From Acetobacter farinalis (GTDB lineage Bacteria; Pseudomonadota; Alphaproteobacteria; Acetobacterales; Acetobacteraceae), in NCBI RefSeq assembly GCF_011516935.1, contig NZ_WOTF01000019.1, positions 1 to 38,745 of the forward strand: a DNA stretch of 38,745 nt, read 5' to 3'. Positions 1 to 7,909 of the stretch are shown here, piece after piece; positions within the stretch are counted from its first letter, which is position 1, and each line of letters starts with the position of its first letter. The notes below the pieces were generated by a model, which did no database searches, had not been told where the DNA came from, and saw only the letters and a list, made by a program, of their open reading frames with translations. The translations under genes and the position numbers were made by a program.

Positions 1-63
1 CAACATCAAAGAAACCAGTCTGCTTCATGATCCATGCCCCCAATCAACTCAAGGGAAATGGAA

Positions 64-876
64 TCACAGAGCAGCTCTCAAAACCAGGGGGTTTTTCGAA
101 CCCTCCACCTGCACCAGACGCCCGGCCTCGATATCCTGCCAGACCATGATGGTAGGAAGCTGCACAACGCCGCCGCCTATCAGGGCGGCTTCACGCAGGA
201 CGGCCATGTCATCTGTTGCCAGGCGTGGGTCATGGAATACGGTGGCGGTTTGTCCGTCCTGATTTTCCAGTTGCCAGCAGTGTGTGCCGGGGTGAGTTTT
301 GAAGTCCAGACTGGGCAACCCATGCAGATCAGCCGGTGAGGTCAGGGGGTGTGGCACTAGAGAGGGAGCCGCCACGAGACACTGGGTGCTGGTATCCAGT
401 GTTCTCATCACGAGGTCAGACGGGGCCATGGGCGGGAACCGGACACGAATGGCGAGATCCAGCCCCTCCTTCAGCACATCTACGGTGCGGTTCGTGCTTT
501 CAAGCTGGAGGGTCACGGCAGGATATTGCACCATGAAGCGGGCCAGCAGAGCGCCAAACTGAAAGGTGAGAAGAGCCACAGGGCAGCTCAGCCGGACCTG
601 CCCGCAGGGTTCTGCCTGAAGCCGGGCGACAGAGCGCTCGGCGGCATCAGCTTCAGCCAGCATGGCGATGCAGTGTTCATAGAACCGGAGCCCGGTTTCC
701 GTCACGCTGAAGTGACGGGAGGAACGCTGGATAAAGCGTGTGTGAAGCCTGTCTTCAAGCAGGCGGATGCGGCGGCTGAGGAGCGATTTCTGGAGGCCCG
801 TTGCGCGTGCAGCCGCTGAAAATCCGCCATGTTTTACGACCAGCACAAAATATTTAAAGTCGTTGAGGTCTCTCAT
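64..876 (-). CDS. LysR-family transcriptional regulator
   Basis: This DNA-binding regulator has an N-terminal winged helix-turn-helix at about residues 1-60 (FSAAARATGLQKSLLSRRI) followed by a LysR substrate-binding domain. The ATG at 876 is preferred over the upstream in-frame TTG at 897 because GGAAGG lies just before it. The gene is divergent from the pirin gene, so pirin is its likely target; LysR-pirin pairs are common in proteobacteria. At about 270 residues it is some 20-30 residues shorter than most family members: it stops soon after GRLVQV, where relatives continue with one more strand and helix. That end may be natural or the result of a small frameshift. The inducer cannot be told from the sequence. 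Confidence 0.9.
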   Translation of the reverse strand: MRDLNDFKYFVLVVKHGGFSAAARATGLQKSLLSRRIRLLEDRLHTRFIQRSSRHFSVTETGLRFYEHCIAMLAEADAAERSVARLQAEPCGQVRLSCPVALLTFQFGALLARFMVQYPAVTLQLESTNRTVDVLKEGLDLAIRVRFPPMAPSDLVMRTLDTSTQCLVAAPSLVPHPLTSPADLHGLPSLDFKTHPGTHCWQLENQDGQTATVFHDPRLATDDMAVLREAALIGGGVVQLPTIMVWQDIEAGRLVQVEGSKNPLVLRAAL

Positions 877-992
877 CGTCCTTCCAGTAGAACGCAATGT
901 TCGATCTGGCGCTCTTCATGCGACGATAAACGATAAGCATATTGTATATCAAGCGAAGGGCGCAGATGCCTTCTTCAGAAGGAGTGAAGACA

Positions 993-1862
993 ATGCAGAA
1001 GAAAATTCTTGGCACGTATGGGAATGATCGTGGGCACTGGGTTGGGGATGGTTTCCCTGTGCGCTCCCTGTTTTCCTACAGTAATTTCGGGGCTCATCTC
1101 AGCCCGTTTCTGCTGCTGGATTACGCCGGGCCACATCAGTTTGAACCAACTGACACCCGCCGCGGCGTGGGGGAGCATCCGCACAAAGGCTTTGAGACTG
1201 TCACCATCGTGTATGACGGTGAGGTGGAACACCGGGATTCCTCAGGCGGTGGCGGGATTATCGGCCCGGGCGATGTGCAGTGGATGACAGCCGGAAACGG
1301 GATACAGCACGAAGAATTTCACTCGCCTGCCTATGCAAAAACAGGCGGTGACTTCCGGATGGTTCAGCTCTGGGTCAATCTGCCAGCAAAAGACAAGGGC
1401 GTGCCTGCCGCGTATCAGACACTCCTTTCTGACAGTATCCCGACAGTCTCTTTTGCAAAAAATGCTGGTTCCCTGCGTATTATTGCCGGTGACTATCAGG
1501 GCACACAGGGCCCGGCCCGCATTTTTTCGCCACTGAACGTGTGGGATGGTGTGCTGCATGAGGGAGCGCAGGTCACGCTGGATCTCCCGGAGGGGCATAA
1601 TACGGCGATTGTCTCCCTTGAAGGGCATCTCATCCTGAACGGAACGCAGGAACTGGGTGCCGCACAGTTTGCGTTGCTGGGGCTGGAGGGAGGGCAGGTC
1701 ACGCTGCATGCGTCCAGAGAGTCCAGTTTTCTGGTGTTGACAGGCCAGCCGCTGAATGAACCGATTGCGGGTTACGGCCCCTTTGTCATGACGACGCAAG
1801 AAGAAATTCATCAAGCCATTGAGGATTTCAGGAATGGTCGTTTTGGCGGTATTCGTGCCTGA
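993..1862 (+). CDS. Pirin family protein (cupin, quercetinase-like)
   Basis: A bicupin metalloprotein of 289 residues, the normal pirin length. The N-terminal cupin carries the metal ligands of the family: EHPHKG gives H62 and H64, and GIQHEEF gives H106 and E108. Some bacterial pirins (for example E. coli YhhW) show quercetin 2,3-dioxygenase activity; others act by binding partner proteins, so the reaction here is uncertain. The ATG at 993 is chosen because AGGAG at about 980-984 lies at good spacing; a TTG at 942 would add 17 poorly supported residues. It is divergent from the LysR gene and probably cytoplasmic, as no signal peptide is seen. Confidence 0.92.
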   Translation: MQKKILGTYGNDRGHWVGDGFPVRSLFSYSNFGAHLSPFLLLDYAGPHQFEPTDTRRGVGEHPHKGFETVTIVYDGEVEHRDSSGGGGIIGPGDVQWMTAGNGIQHEEFHSPAYAKTGGDFRMVQLWVNLPAKDKGVPAAYQTLLSDSIPTVSFAKNAGSLRIIAGDYQGTQGPARIFSPLNVWDGVLHEGAQVTLDLPEGHNTAIVSLEGHLILNGTQELGAAQFALLGLEGGQVTLHASRESSFLVLTGQPLNEPIAGYGPFVMTTQEEIHQAIEDFRNGRFGGIRA

Positions 1863-1871
1863 TTTCCAGTT

Positions 1872-1931
1872 CTGTGCCTTCTCGCTATCGCGGTGGGGTT
1901 GTTAGCGGGAAGGGGCAGGACTACCTTTTTG
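1872..1931 (+). terminator. Probable rho-independent terminator after pirin
   Basis: The 15-base arms 1872-1886 and 1904-1918 pair with one mismatch and two G-U pairs. A run of five T follows at about 1925-1929. It lies 10 bases after the pirin stop codon. Confidence 0.55.
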
Positions 1932-2102
1932 ATCGTTTCAACGGCGAAGCAGCATCAACGCAAAAATGAGGCTCGAGCGTTGTGGCGGAAGAGGCCGAGT
2001 TTGTCTGGAAGATCTCGGAACCCTGCCGAATGGGCGGGAAAGAGGATCATTCATATCGGATGATCACCATTGTCTATTACTATGCGGCAAGAGAGAAAAA
2101 TT

Positions 2103-2678
2103 ATGACACAGGATACATCTCTTCATTTTGTTACTCTTGTGGGCAGCCTTCGCAAGGCTTCCCTGAATGCTGTGGTGGCCCGTGCCTTGCCGCAACTGGC
2201 GCCCAAGGGAGTGCGTATTACGCCGCTTGGATCGATCGGGGATTTTCCGCATTATGATCAGGATGTGCAGGAGCAGGCCTTTCCTGCACCTGTTCTGGCT
2301 ATGGCGGAGCAGATCAGGGCTGCGGATGGCGTGATTATTGTGACACCCGAATATAACTATTCCACACCGGGTGTGCTGAAAAATGCGCTCGACTGGCTTT
2401 CTCGTGTGGCTCTGCAGCCTCTGGCTGGAAAACCTGTGGTACTTCAGACGGTTTCTCCCGGTGCGATCGGGGGTGCCCGTGCGCAGTATCATCTGCGGCA
2501 AACTCTGGTGTTTCTGGATGCCTGGGTGCTGAACAAGCCTGAAGTGATGATCGGGCTGGCGCTGGAAAAATTTGATATTGAAAAGCAGGAGCTGACGGAT
2601 CAGAAAACCCGTGCATATCTGACACGCCAGATTGAAGCACTGGCGGACTTGGCACGTAAGGTTGCGCCGCGCGTGTAG
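2103..2678 (+). CDS. NADPH-dependent FMN reductase-like flavoprotein
   Basis: A flavodoxin-fold protein of 191 residues in the NADPH-dependent FMN reductase / chromate-quinone-azo reductase family. The FMN phosphate loop is GSLRKASLN near the N-terminus and the second flavin motif is PEYNYSTPGVLKNALDW. Members use NAD(P)H to reduce FMN, quinones or chromate in the cytoplasm and often protect against oxidative or electrophile stress. The ATG at 2103, preceded by GAGAG, is preferred over an upstream in-frame start at 2070. The gene stands alone behind the pirin terminator; the physiological substrate cannot be assigned. Confidence 0.9.
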   Translation: MTQDTSLHFVTLVGSLRKASLNAVVARALPQLAPKGVRITPLGSIGDFPHYDQDVQEQAFPAPVLAMAEQIRAADGVIIVTPEYNYSTPGVLKNALDWLSRVALQPLAGKPVVLQTVSPGAIGGARAQYHLRQTLVFLDAWVLNKPEVMIGLALEKFDIEKQELTDQKTRAYLTRQIEALADLARKVAPRV

Positions 2679-3009
2679 GGAGTTGTGTCGAGGGCGTCTC
2701 TTCCAGACTGGAAGAGGAGAGTGCTGGTGAGGGATACACTCATGCAGCCTTCCTTGCCGGTCCTGCGCGATCCGTCATAGGGTTCAAGGCCTCCGGAAGG
2801 GTCGCGCAGGACGTCTCTGGATGTTGTCACCTCACGCGTTTTCTTTACGGAGGTTCACGCAAAACGTCTTATTATGCCTATCTATATCTGAGGATAATCA
2901 TGCGGGGGGTGTTGCTCCCCGTGTGAGGAGAGGGAAAGACGCTTAGCGGGCGACAGCCGGGCGTGTTGCGCGGCGTGTCGCTCAAAGGCTTTTCTGAGAT
3001 GGAAATCCG
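2679..3009. other. Intergenic region between convergent genes, rich in hairpins
   Basis: No gene is supported in this 331-base gap. It holds a 9-bp inverted repeat (CTCTTCCAG / CTGGAAGAG) at 2698-2716, a perfect 11-bp inverted repeat (GTCCTGCGCGA) with arms 2760-2770 and 2802-2812, a GGGG/CCCC hairpin near 2904-2922, and GCGACA / TGTCGC arms at about 2950-2981. These probably serve as transcription ends for the genes on both sides, although none has a strong T run. Confidence 0.6.
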
Positions 3010-4662
3010 TTATTGCAGCTTGGTTTTTGCGGAAAGTTGTTCGCCTGTTTCCGGATCAAGGAAAAGGGGTGCAAGGCGGGGTGGGGCAGTGAAGTCGAAC
3101 AGATCACTGATGTCGTGAGCGACTGCATCGAACGAACCACCACCGAGGCGCTGGCTGTTGAGCCAGTTATCTTCAATAAAGCGGGTGATGGAGCTTTGGG
3201 TAATCTGGGTATGGCTGATTGCGTTGGTACGTGCCCAGGGTGAGATCAGGATGAACGGCGTCCGTGTTCCCGGCCCGCAACGGCCATTGACGGGTTTACC
3301 TTTCACGCCGGCAAAAGGTGTGCCTGTTCCACAACGGCCCGGGCCATTCAACTGGTCTGCTTCCGCATCCAACGAACTGTGAAGAGGCAGTGTGAACGCG
3401 TGATCATACCAGCCGTCTGAGTCATCATAAGCGATGAGAATGGCGGTATCGCGCCATTCCGGCTGCTTTTGCAGCAGGTTGACCAGTTCTACGATACCTT
3501 GTTGTTCATCCAGCGGATCAGAATAGCCTGCGTGGGCATCCTGATAGGCGGGAAGTTTTATGAAGGAAACAGCAGGCAGGCGGTGAGCCGCAAGAACAGC
3601 GGTGAAATCAGACAGATCATATTCATGATTGGCCGGATCGGGCGTTTTTCCATCCGCGCTCAGAGTGTGACCAATGGCGGCGAGAGAACTGGGCCGCGCA
3701 TGAGTGGGGTTTGCCGTGCTGGCGTAATACTGGAACCAGTTATGGTGCGGGATGTAGTCAGGAATACTCTCCCGCACAACGGAGGAGAAGGTGGCACGCT
3801 GGCAGCCGGTTGAGCCGTTGCTGTTCCGCGTTTGCAAATTGAAACCGCCCATGAAGCCGCCCCAGGAAATGCCAGCGGCGTTCAGCATGTCCCCGATATT
3901 TTTGCCGGACATCATGACCTGATTGTTTTTCAGGGAGCAGACATCCCCGGCAGGATCAATATCGTTGATCATGGTCCAGCCGCCCTGTCCGTCCGCAATG
4001 TAGGGAGAGGCAGCGTCTTTGGTGGAGGGCTTCTGCGTGGTGGCAACAAGAATCATGCCGTTGGTCTGGCCTGAAACAACTTCCAATGCACCGGGCGTTG
4101 AAGGGCCGTACGTGTCTGTATAGGCGGCATCGCTCATGGCAAAGCGTTGAGCGTAATGCCAGAGAGCCGTAACGGTATTGCCGTCAAAGTACCCCATAAC
4201 CTGCCCGCGGGTGGCGAAGGCACCTGTGCCACCGGATGTGCCACGGCCTGTATAGCGGGGGAACAGGTCAGCGTGGCCATCGTGATACGCCATCTGTTCG
4301 GCGGTGTAGAGGTGGTTCTGGTCGGCTGTGCTGGCCTGTGTCCGGTCCAGACGGAAAGGGAGAGCGGCATTTTTGCCGTTATCCGGCCCCGCATTGGGGT
4401 TTTTGTCCAGTAAATGAGCGCCGAGCAGTGTGTTCGCCTGCGGGGTATTGGCCGTGGCGGTAAAGGCAGGTTCACCCGGAGGATTGCTGGCTATGGGGTA
4501 GGTGCCGAAGTAATGATCAAAGGAGACATTTTCCTGATAGATCACCACCAGATGTTTGATGGGCGTTTTTGTCGCGGCTTCAGGCGTGGATGCCCAGGCG
4601 GACGATACAAGTGTCAGCATTGATGTGCTCAGGCACAGCAGGCTGCAGAAAGTCTTGAACAT
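3010..4662 (-). CDS. Secreted phosphoesterase (phospholipase C / acid phosphatase family)
   Basis: A 550-residue exported protein of the phosphoesterase family that includes bacterial phospholipases C and the acid phosphatase AcpA. A signal peptide (MFKTFCSLLCLSTSML, ending near SSAWAS) is followed by the family hallmark HLVVIYQENVSFDHYFGTYP, in which the Glu and Asn are metal ligands in known members. C-terminal motifs IAYDDSDGWYDH and RTPFILISPWA complete the alkaline-phosphatase-like fold. The ATG at 4662 gives a clean signal peptide and has CGGAAA upstream; in-frame starts exist at 4668 and further upstream. It probably releases phosphate from phospholipids or other phosphoesters in the periplasm or outside the cell. 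Phospholipase versus phosphatase activity cannot be decided here. Confidence 0.88.
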   Translation of the reverse strand: MFKTFCSLLCLSTSMLTLVSSAWASTPEAATKTPIKHLVVIYQENVSFDHYFGTYPIASNPPGEPAFTATANTPQANTLLGAHLLDKNPNAGPDNGKNAALPFRLDRTQASTADQNHLYTAEQMAYHDGHADLFPRYTGRGTSGGTGAFATRGQVMGYFDGNTVTALWHYAQRFAMSDAAYTDTYGPSTPGALEVVSGQTNGMILVATTQKPSTKDAASPYIADGQGGWTMINDIDPAGDVCSLKNNQVMMSGKNIGDMLNAAGISWGGFMGGFNLQTRNSNGSTGCQRATFSSVVRESIPDYIPHHNWFQYYASTANPTHARPSSLAAIGHTLSADGKTPDPANHEYDLSDFTAVLAAHRLPAVSFIKLPAYQDAHAGYSDPLDEQQGIVELVNLLQKQPEWRDTAILIAYDDSDGWYDHAFTLPLHSSLDAEADQLNGPGRCGTGTPFAGVKGKPVNGRCGPGTRTPFILISPWARTNAISHTQITQSSITRFIEDNWLNSQRLGGGSFDAVAHDISDLFDFTAPPRLAPLFLDPETGEQLSAKTKLQ

Positions 4663-4995
4663 GGGCATTTCCGCACACAGGATTCTAAAAAGAACAACTG
4701 CGGCGTTATAGCACATCACAGGCATGTGCCCACGCATGGAGAGGGTGTGACACGCTGGAATATGCTTTAAATATCCGTCATGTCATTTAAAGGGCCCAGA
4801 TACTGAAGTTTTCAGAAGGTGCGTAACAATTCTGAAACACAGAGCGTCAGCAGATAGGCTGATGCAGAGCCATACGCCCGAAGCAGGAGAGCCGCATCGG
4901 GCGTATTCGGGTGTTTCCTGCATCCTGGTCCTGTTTGGGCCTCCCCCGAGATAAGGGGGGCAGGGCAGGTGAGAGTATCGCAGGAAAAAAAGAGG
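4663..4995. other. Intergenic region with a perfect inverted repeat
   Basis: No gene is seen in this 333-base gap between two minus-strand genes. It contains a perfect 10-bp inverted repeat, ATACGCCCGA at 4872-4881 and TCGGGCGTAT at 4897-4906, and a C5/G5 hairpin at about 4943-4959. Either could end satP transcription, though no T run follows. The promoter of the phosphoesterase gene should lie in the part nearest 4663. Confidence 0.5.
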
Positions 4996-5526
4996 TTACT
5001 GTAAAAGTTCTTTCGCCGCGAGGTAGATAGCGGAAAACCCGCAGACAATCCCTTCATAGCCGGCAATGGTCGTGAAGATGCTTTGGCCGGTGAACTCGCC
5101 TGCGGCAAGAAGCAGGAAGAGAGCGACAAGTGTTCCGAAAACAACCTGTAGTTCTTTGGATGCTTTCAGGGTTGCGACAAAAAGAATGGCGGTGAAAATA
5201 CCCCATATGGTCAGATAGCTGCCGATAAGAGCCGGGGAGGATGCCGGGATAACGCCGAAATGGGGCAGAACAATAAGAAGAACAAAAGAAATCCAGAAAG
5301 CGCCATAAGAAGTAAAGGCTGTCAGACCGAATGTATTCCCATTAACAAACTCCAGAAGTCCCGCGAAAATTTGCGCAGCACCGCCAAAAACAAGCCCCAT
5401 GGCAAGAATGGCTGAGCCTATGGAAACCAGACCTGCATTATGCAGGTTGAGGAGGACGGTTGTCATGCCAAAACCCATCAGCCCCAGAGGGCCGGGGTTG
5501 GCATAGGAGTGTGGTTTGTCCGTCAT
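4996..5526 (-). CDS. satP: SatP/YaaH-type acetate transporter (GPR1/FUN34/YaaH family)
   Basis: A small inner-membrane protein of 176 residues with six predicted transmembrane segments. It opens with the family signature NPGPLGLMGFGMTT near residues 10-23. Relatives (E. coli SatP, yeast Ady2) carry acetate and succinate, usually with protons. In an acetic acid bacterium it would allow uptake or exchange of acetate, feeding the Pta-AckA pair encoded about 8.5 kb away. Tandem ATG codons occur at 5529 and 5526; the second is chosen because AAGGA lies at better spacing. The upstream region to 5892 is A/T-rich and probably holds its promoter. Confidence 0.93.
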   Translation of the reverse strand: MTDKPHSYANPGPLGLMGFGMTTVLLNLHNAGLVSIGSAILAMGLVFGGAAQIFAGLLEFVNGNTFGLTAFTSYGAFWISFVLLIVLPHFGVIPASSPALIGSYLTIWGIFTAILFVATLKASKELQVVFGTLVALFLLLAAGEFTGQSIFTTIAGYEGIVCGFSAIYLAAKELLQ

Positions 5527-5892
5527 CATTTATTCCTTATATTTATTTCTGTTAGTTCAAAATTCTATATCAGCGTAATATTGAAAGATATTAAAATACT
5601 TCTCAGGATCGATCACATTCCAGATTGCTCACAATCCTGTCATGACTGTGGCTGACGCTCGGGAATGAGGGGTGGAGTGGACAATACCTGCCTGATGCGT
5701 GTGGCAGAAGGCTCTCAGGTAAGAGTGTTCCGGGCGAGACGGAGTATTTTCTGGCGTGGAAGTATGAGAGGGTTTCAGATAATCAATGATAACGGATCAT
5801 GAAATCTGATGATATAGAAATACAGTATAAAAATATTTTTAAATGCGCATTGAAGGCGGCAGGCCCGAAAACAGGGCCCGCCGGAAAGATGA
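5527..5892. other. Intergenic region upstream of satP
   Basis: No gene is seen in this 366-base gap. The part next to satP is A/T-rich and should hold its promoter; no convincing -35/-10 pair could be picked. A second A/T-rich tract (5780-5845) lies next to the terminator of the aldehyde dehydrogenase gene. Confidence 0.5.
5855..5883 (-). terminator. Terminator hairpin after succinate-semialdehyde dehydrogenase
   Basis: Read on the minus strand, GGCGGGCCC pairs with GGGCC-GCC across a TGTTTTC loop, starting about 10 bases past the stop codon. An A/T-rich stretch follows, but there is no compact T run. Confidence 0.5.
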
Positions 5893-7284
5893 TCAGGCCG
5901 GAGCGTCGATATCGACGACGTTGATCAGCTTGTGGTTGACAAATTCCTTGATGCCAAGGCCAACCAGTTCACGCCCGAAACCAGAGCGTGCGATACCACC
6001 GAAGGGCAGGTCAGCCTTGGGGATCAGCGGATGGTTGATGTTCACCATGCCTGTGCGGATTTTTGCAGCAACGCGGGTGCCGCGTGCTTCGTCCTTCGTG
6101 AAGACTGCGCCGCCAAGGCCATAGGGAGAGTCATTGGCAATGCGAATGGCGTCAGCTTCATCCTTGGCGCGATAAAGCTGTGTGACCGGGCCAAAGAACT
6201 CCCAGTGGCGGGCTGCATTGTTTTCATCCAGACCGGTCATGAGCAGCGGACGGAAGAACGTGCCCTTTTCAGGAACTTCCTGCCCGATGACTTCTACCTT
6301 CGCGCCATGCTTGACGGCTTCTTCTACCTGTCTGTGTAGGTCTTCCACCGCAGCGCGGGAAGAAAGCGGGGCCAGCGTGGTGGACGGATCCATCGGGTCA
6401 CCCGCCTTCAGTTCCGCAACGCCCTTTTTGTACAGGTCAAGGAACTGGTCATACACGGCATCAGCCACAATCAGCCGCTTTGCGGAGACACACACCTGAC
6501 CGGCGTTCCAGTGACGGCCCATAACAGCCCACTGGGCGGCTTTTTCAACGTCAGCGTCGTCCAGAACGATAAAGGCGTCTGCCCCGCCCAGTTCCATGGT
6601 CGCTTTTTTCAGCGCCTGGCCAGCAACAGCGGCAATAATGGCACCAGCCCCTTCGGAACCCGTGAGCGCCACACCGCACACGCGGGGGTCGTTCAGGATC
6701 ATGGCGGTGTGGGAGCGTGCTGCATACAGGTTGCGGAACAGACCTTTGGGCAGACCGGCTTCCAGCATCAGCTCTTCGCAGGATGCGGCGCACTGCGGCA
6801 GGTTGGACGCATGCTTCAGCAGCACGGCATTCCCGGCGGAGAGCTGCGGCGCAATAATGCGCACCACCTGATAGAAGGGGAAGTTCCACGGCTCAACAGC
6901 GAACACGATCCCGAGCGGTTCATGCACCAGAACAGCCTTGCCTTCAGCAGGGTCTGCAACGGGCAGGCTTTCCGGCTTCAGAAGGCCTTCCGCGTATTTG
7001 CCGTAATATTCAAGAATTTCAGCCGAAAGAATAACTTCAGCTTTGGATTCAGCGAATGTCTTGCCCATTTCAAGCGTGCCCAGACGAGCATACTTGTCAA
7101 TGTCACGGCGCAGGATGGCAGCGGCCGCGTTCAAGATACGTGCCCGTTCAGCGAAAGACGTGTCGCGCCATTTTTCGAAGGCAGCATGGGCTTCAGACAG
7201 CGCGGTCTGAATGTCCTGATCTGTCGCCTCCGGGAAGGTGGCAACCACTTCCTCGGTGTAGGGGTTCGTTGTCGCGTACGCCAT
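5893..7284 (-). CDS. Succinate-semialdehyde dehydrogenase (aldehyde dehydrogenase family)
   Basis: A 463-residue cytoplasmic NAD(P)-dependent aldehyde dehydrogenase, close to the short GabD1-like succinate-semialdehyde dehydrogenases. The N-terminal pattern NPYTEEVVATFPEATD, the LEMGKTFAESKAEV stretch and the PWNFPF cofactor motif match that subgroup. The catalytic Glu is in TMELGGADAF and the catalytic Cys in GQVCVSAKR. It oxidises succinate semialdehyde to succinate, which would feed the TCA cycle from 4-aminobutyrate or 2-oxoglutarate decarboxylation. GAGGT precedes the ATG at 7284. Other short-chain aldehydes could be substrates, and NAD versus NADP preference is not assigned. Confidence 0.88.
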   Translation of the reverse strand: MAYATTNPYTEEVVATFPEATDQDIQTALSEAHAAFEKWRDTSFAERARILNAAAAILRRDIDKYARLGTLEMGKTFAESKAEVILSAEILEYYGKYAEGLLKPESLPVADPAEGKAVLVHEPLGIVFAVEPWNFPFYQVVRIIAPQLSAGNAVLLKHASNLPQCAASCEELMLEAGLPKGLFRNLYAARSHTAMILNDPRVCGVALTGSEGAGAIIAAVAGQALKKATMELGGADAFIVLDDADVEKAAQWAVMGRHWNAGQVCVSAKRLIVADAVYDQFLDLYKKGVAELKAGDPMDPSTTLAPLSSRAAVEDLHRQVEEAVKHGAKVEVIGQEVPEKGTFFRPLLMTGLDENNAARHWEFFGPVTQLYRAKDEADAIRIANDSPYGLGGAVFTKDEARGTRVAAKIRTGMVNINHPLIPKADLPFGGIARSGFGRELVGLGIKEFVNHKLINVVDIDAPA

Positions 7285-7909
7285 TTTTACCTCAATAAAT
7301 ACTCAAAAACAGGAAAAGGAGAGCGATGCTGTACGCGTATTCCGTGAATATGAAGAGCAGATGAGAGTGCCCCGCATGACCGCAGTCCTTTGAACCTGGG
7401 GGAAATATAGACTGGTCACTTTCTGCCAGAAAGAGGGTATTTGATCGATGCTCTGATCTTGGGAGAAAAGAGGGAGGCAATGCTTTCTGCGGAATGGGGG
7501 TGAATGAGGATTGTTTTGTTGTTTGTACAAATACAGGATGAGATAAATTTATAAAGCCTATAGGATATATTTGGTAAGCGCTGAGGCTCCTTGCAGTAAC
7601 AATAGGAAAGGAAGCGGAGATCATATATTTGTGATATTGATGAAATTATTGTAATAAATTTAAGGCGAGTCGTTTTTGTTTGTTTCCGAGGGTGGGTTTC
7701 AGAAGGGCGATTTTTTATCCAAGTCTTTGAGATTATGTTATATTTTGTGGTAGCTGGAGGGCGCGCCATTCAAGGTTTTATCGGGACAGTCATGGGCCGG
7801 TGCCGTGCGCAGGAGAGGAAGAGGGCTGGGGCTATCCGGCTCTGTTTGCAGGGTTTCGTAAACAGAGCCGGGTTGTTTGCAAATCAGTCAGGGCCGAGCT
7901 GATCGCACC
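7285..7909. other. Intergenic region, A/T-rich, no gene supported
   Basis: This 625-base gap contains only short ORFs without family resemblance or ribosome sites. The stretch around 7500-7760 is clearly more A/T-rich than its surroundings and includes a 10-bp palindrome TTTGTACAAA at 7522-7531. It probably carries the promoter and regulatory sites of the aldehyde dehydrogenase gene. The right part holds the hairpin at 7836-7871. Confidence 0.5.
7836..7871 (-). terminator. Strong hairpin after the DJ-1/PfpI gene
   Basis: Perfect 12-bp arms CCGGCTCTGTTT (7836-7847) and AAACAGAGCCGG (7860-7871) flank a 12-base loop. The hairpin lies about 40 bases past the stop codon of the minus-strand operon. 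No T run follows on that strand, so it may instead protect the 3' end of the mRNA. Confidence 0.6.

Noticed and set aside
5527..5892. A CRP-like site upstream of satP (two TGTGA words)
   Set aside because: The two words are in direct rather than inverted orientation, so they do not form a CRP palindrome.
6511..7347. A 278-codon open frame on the plus strand
   Set aside because: It is antisense to the succinate-semialdehyde dehydrogenase gene.
7416..7769. Short minus-strand frames in the A/T-rich gap
   Set aside because: No ribosome site, no family resemblance and a composition typical of noncoding A/T-rich DNA.
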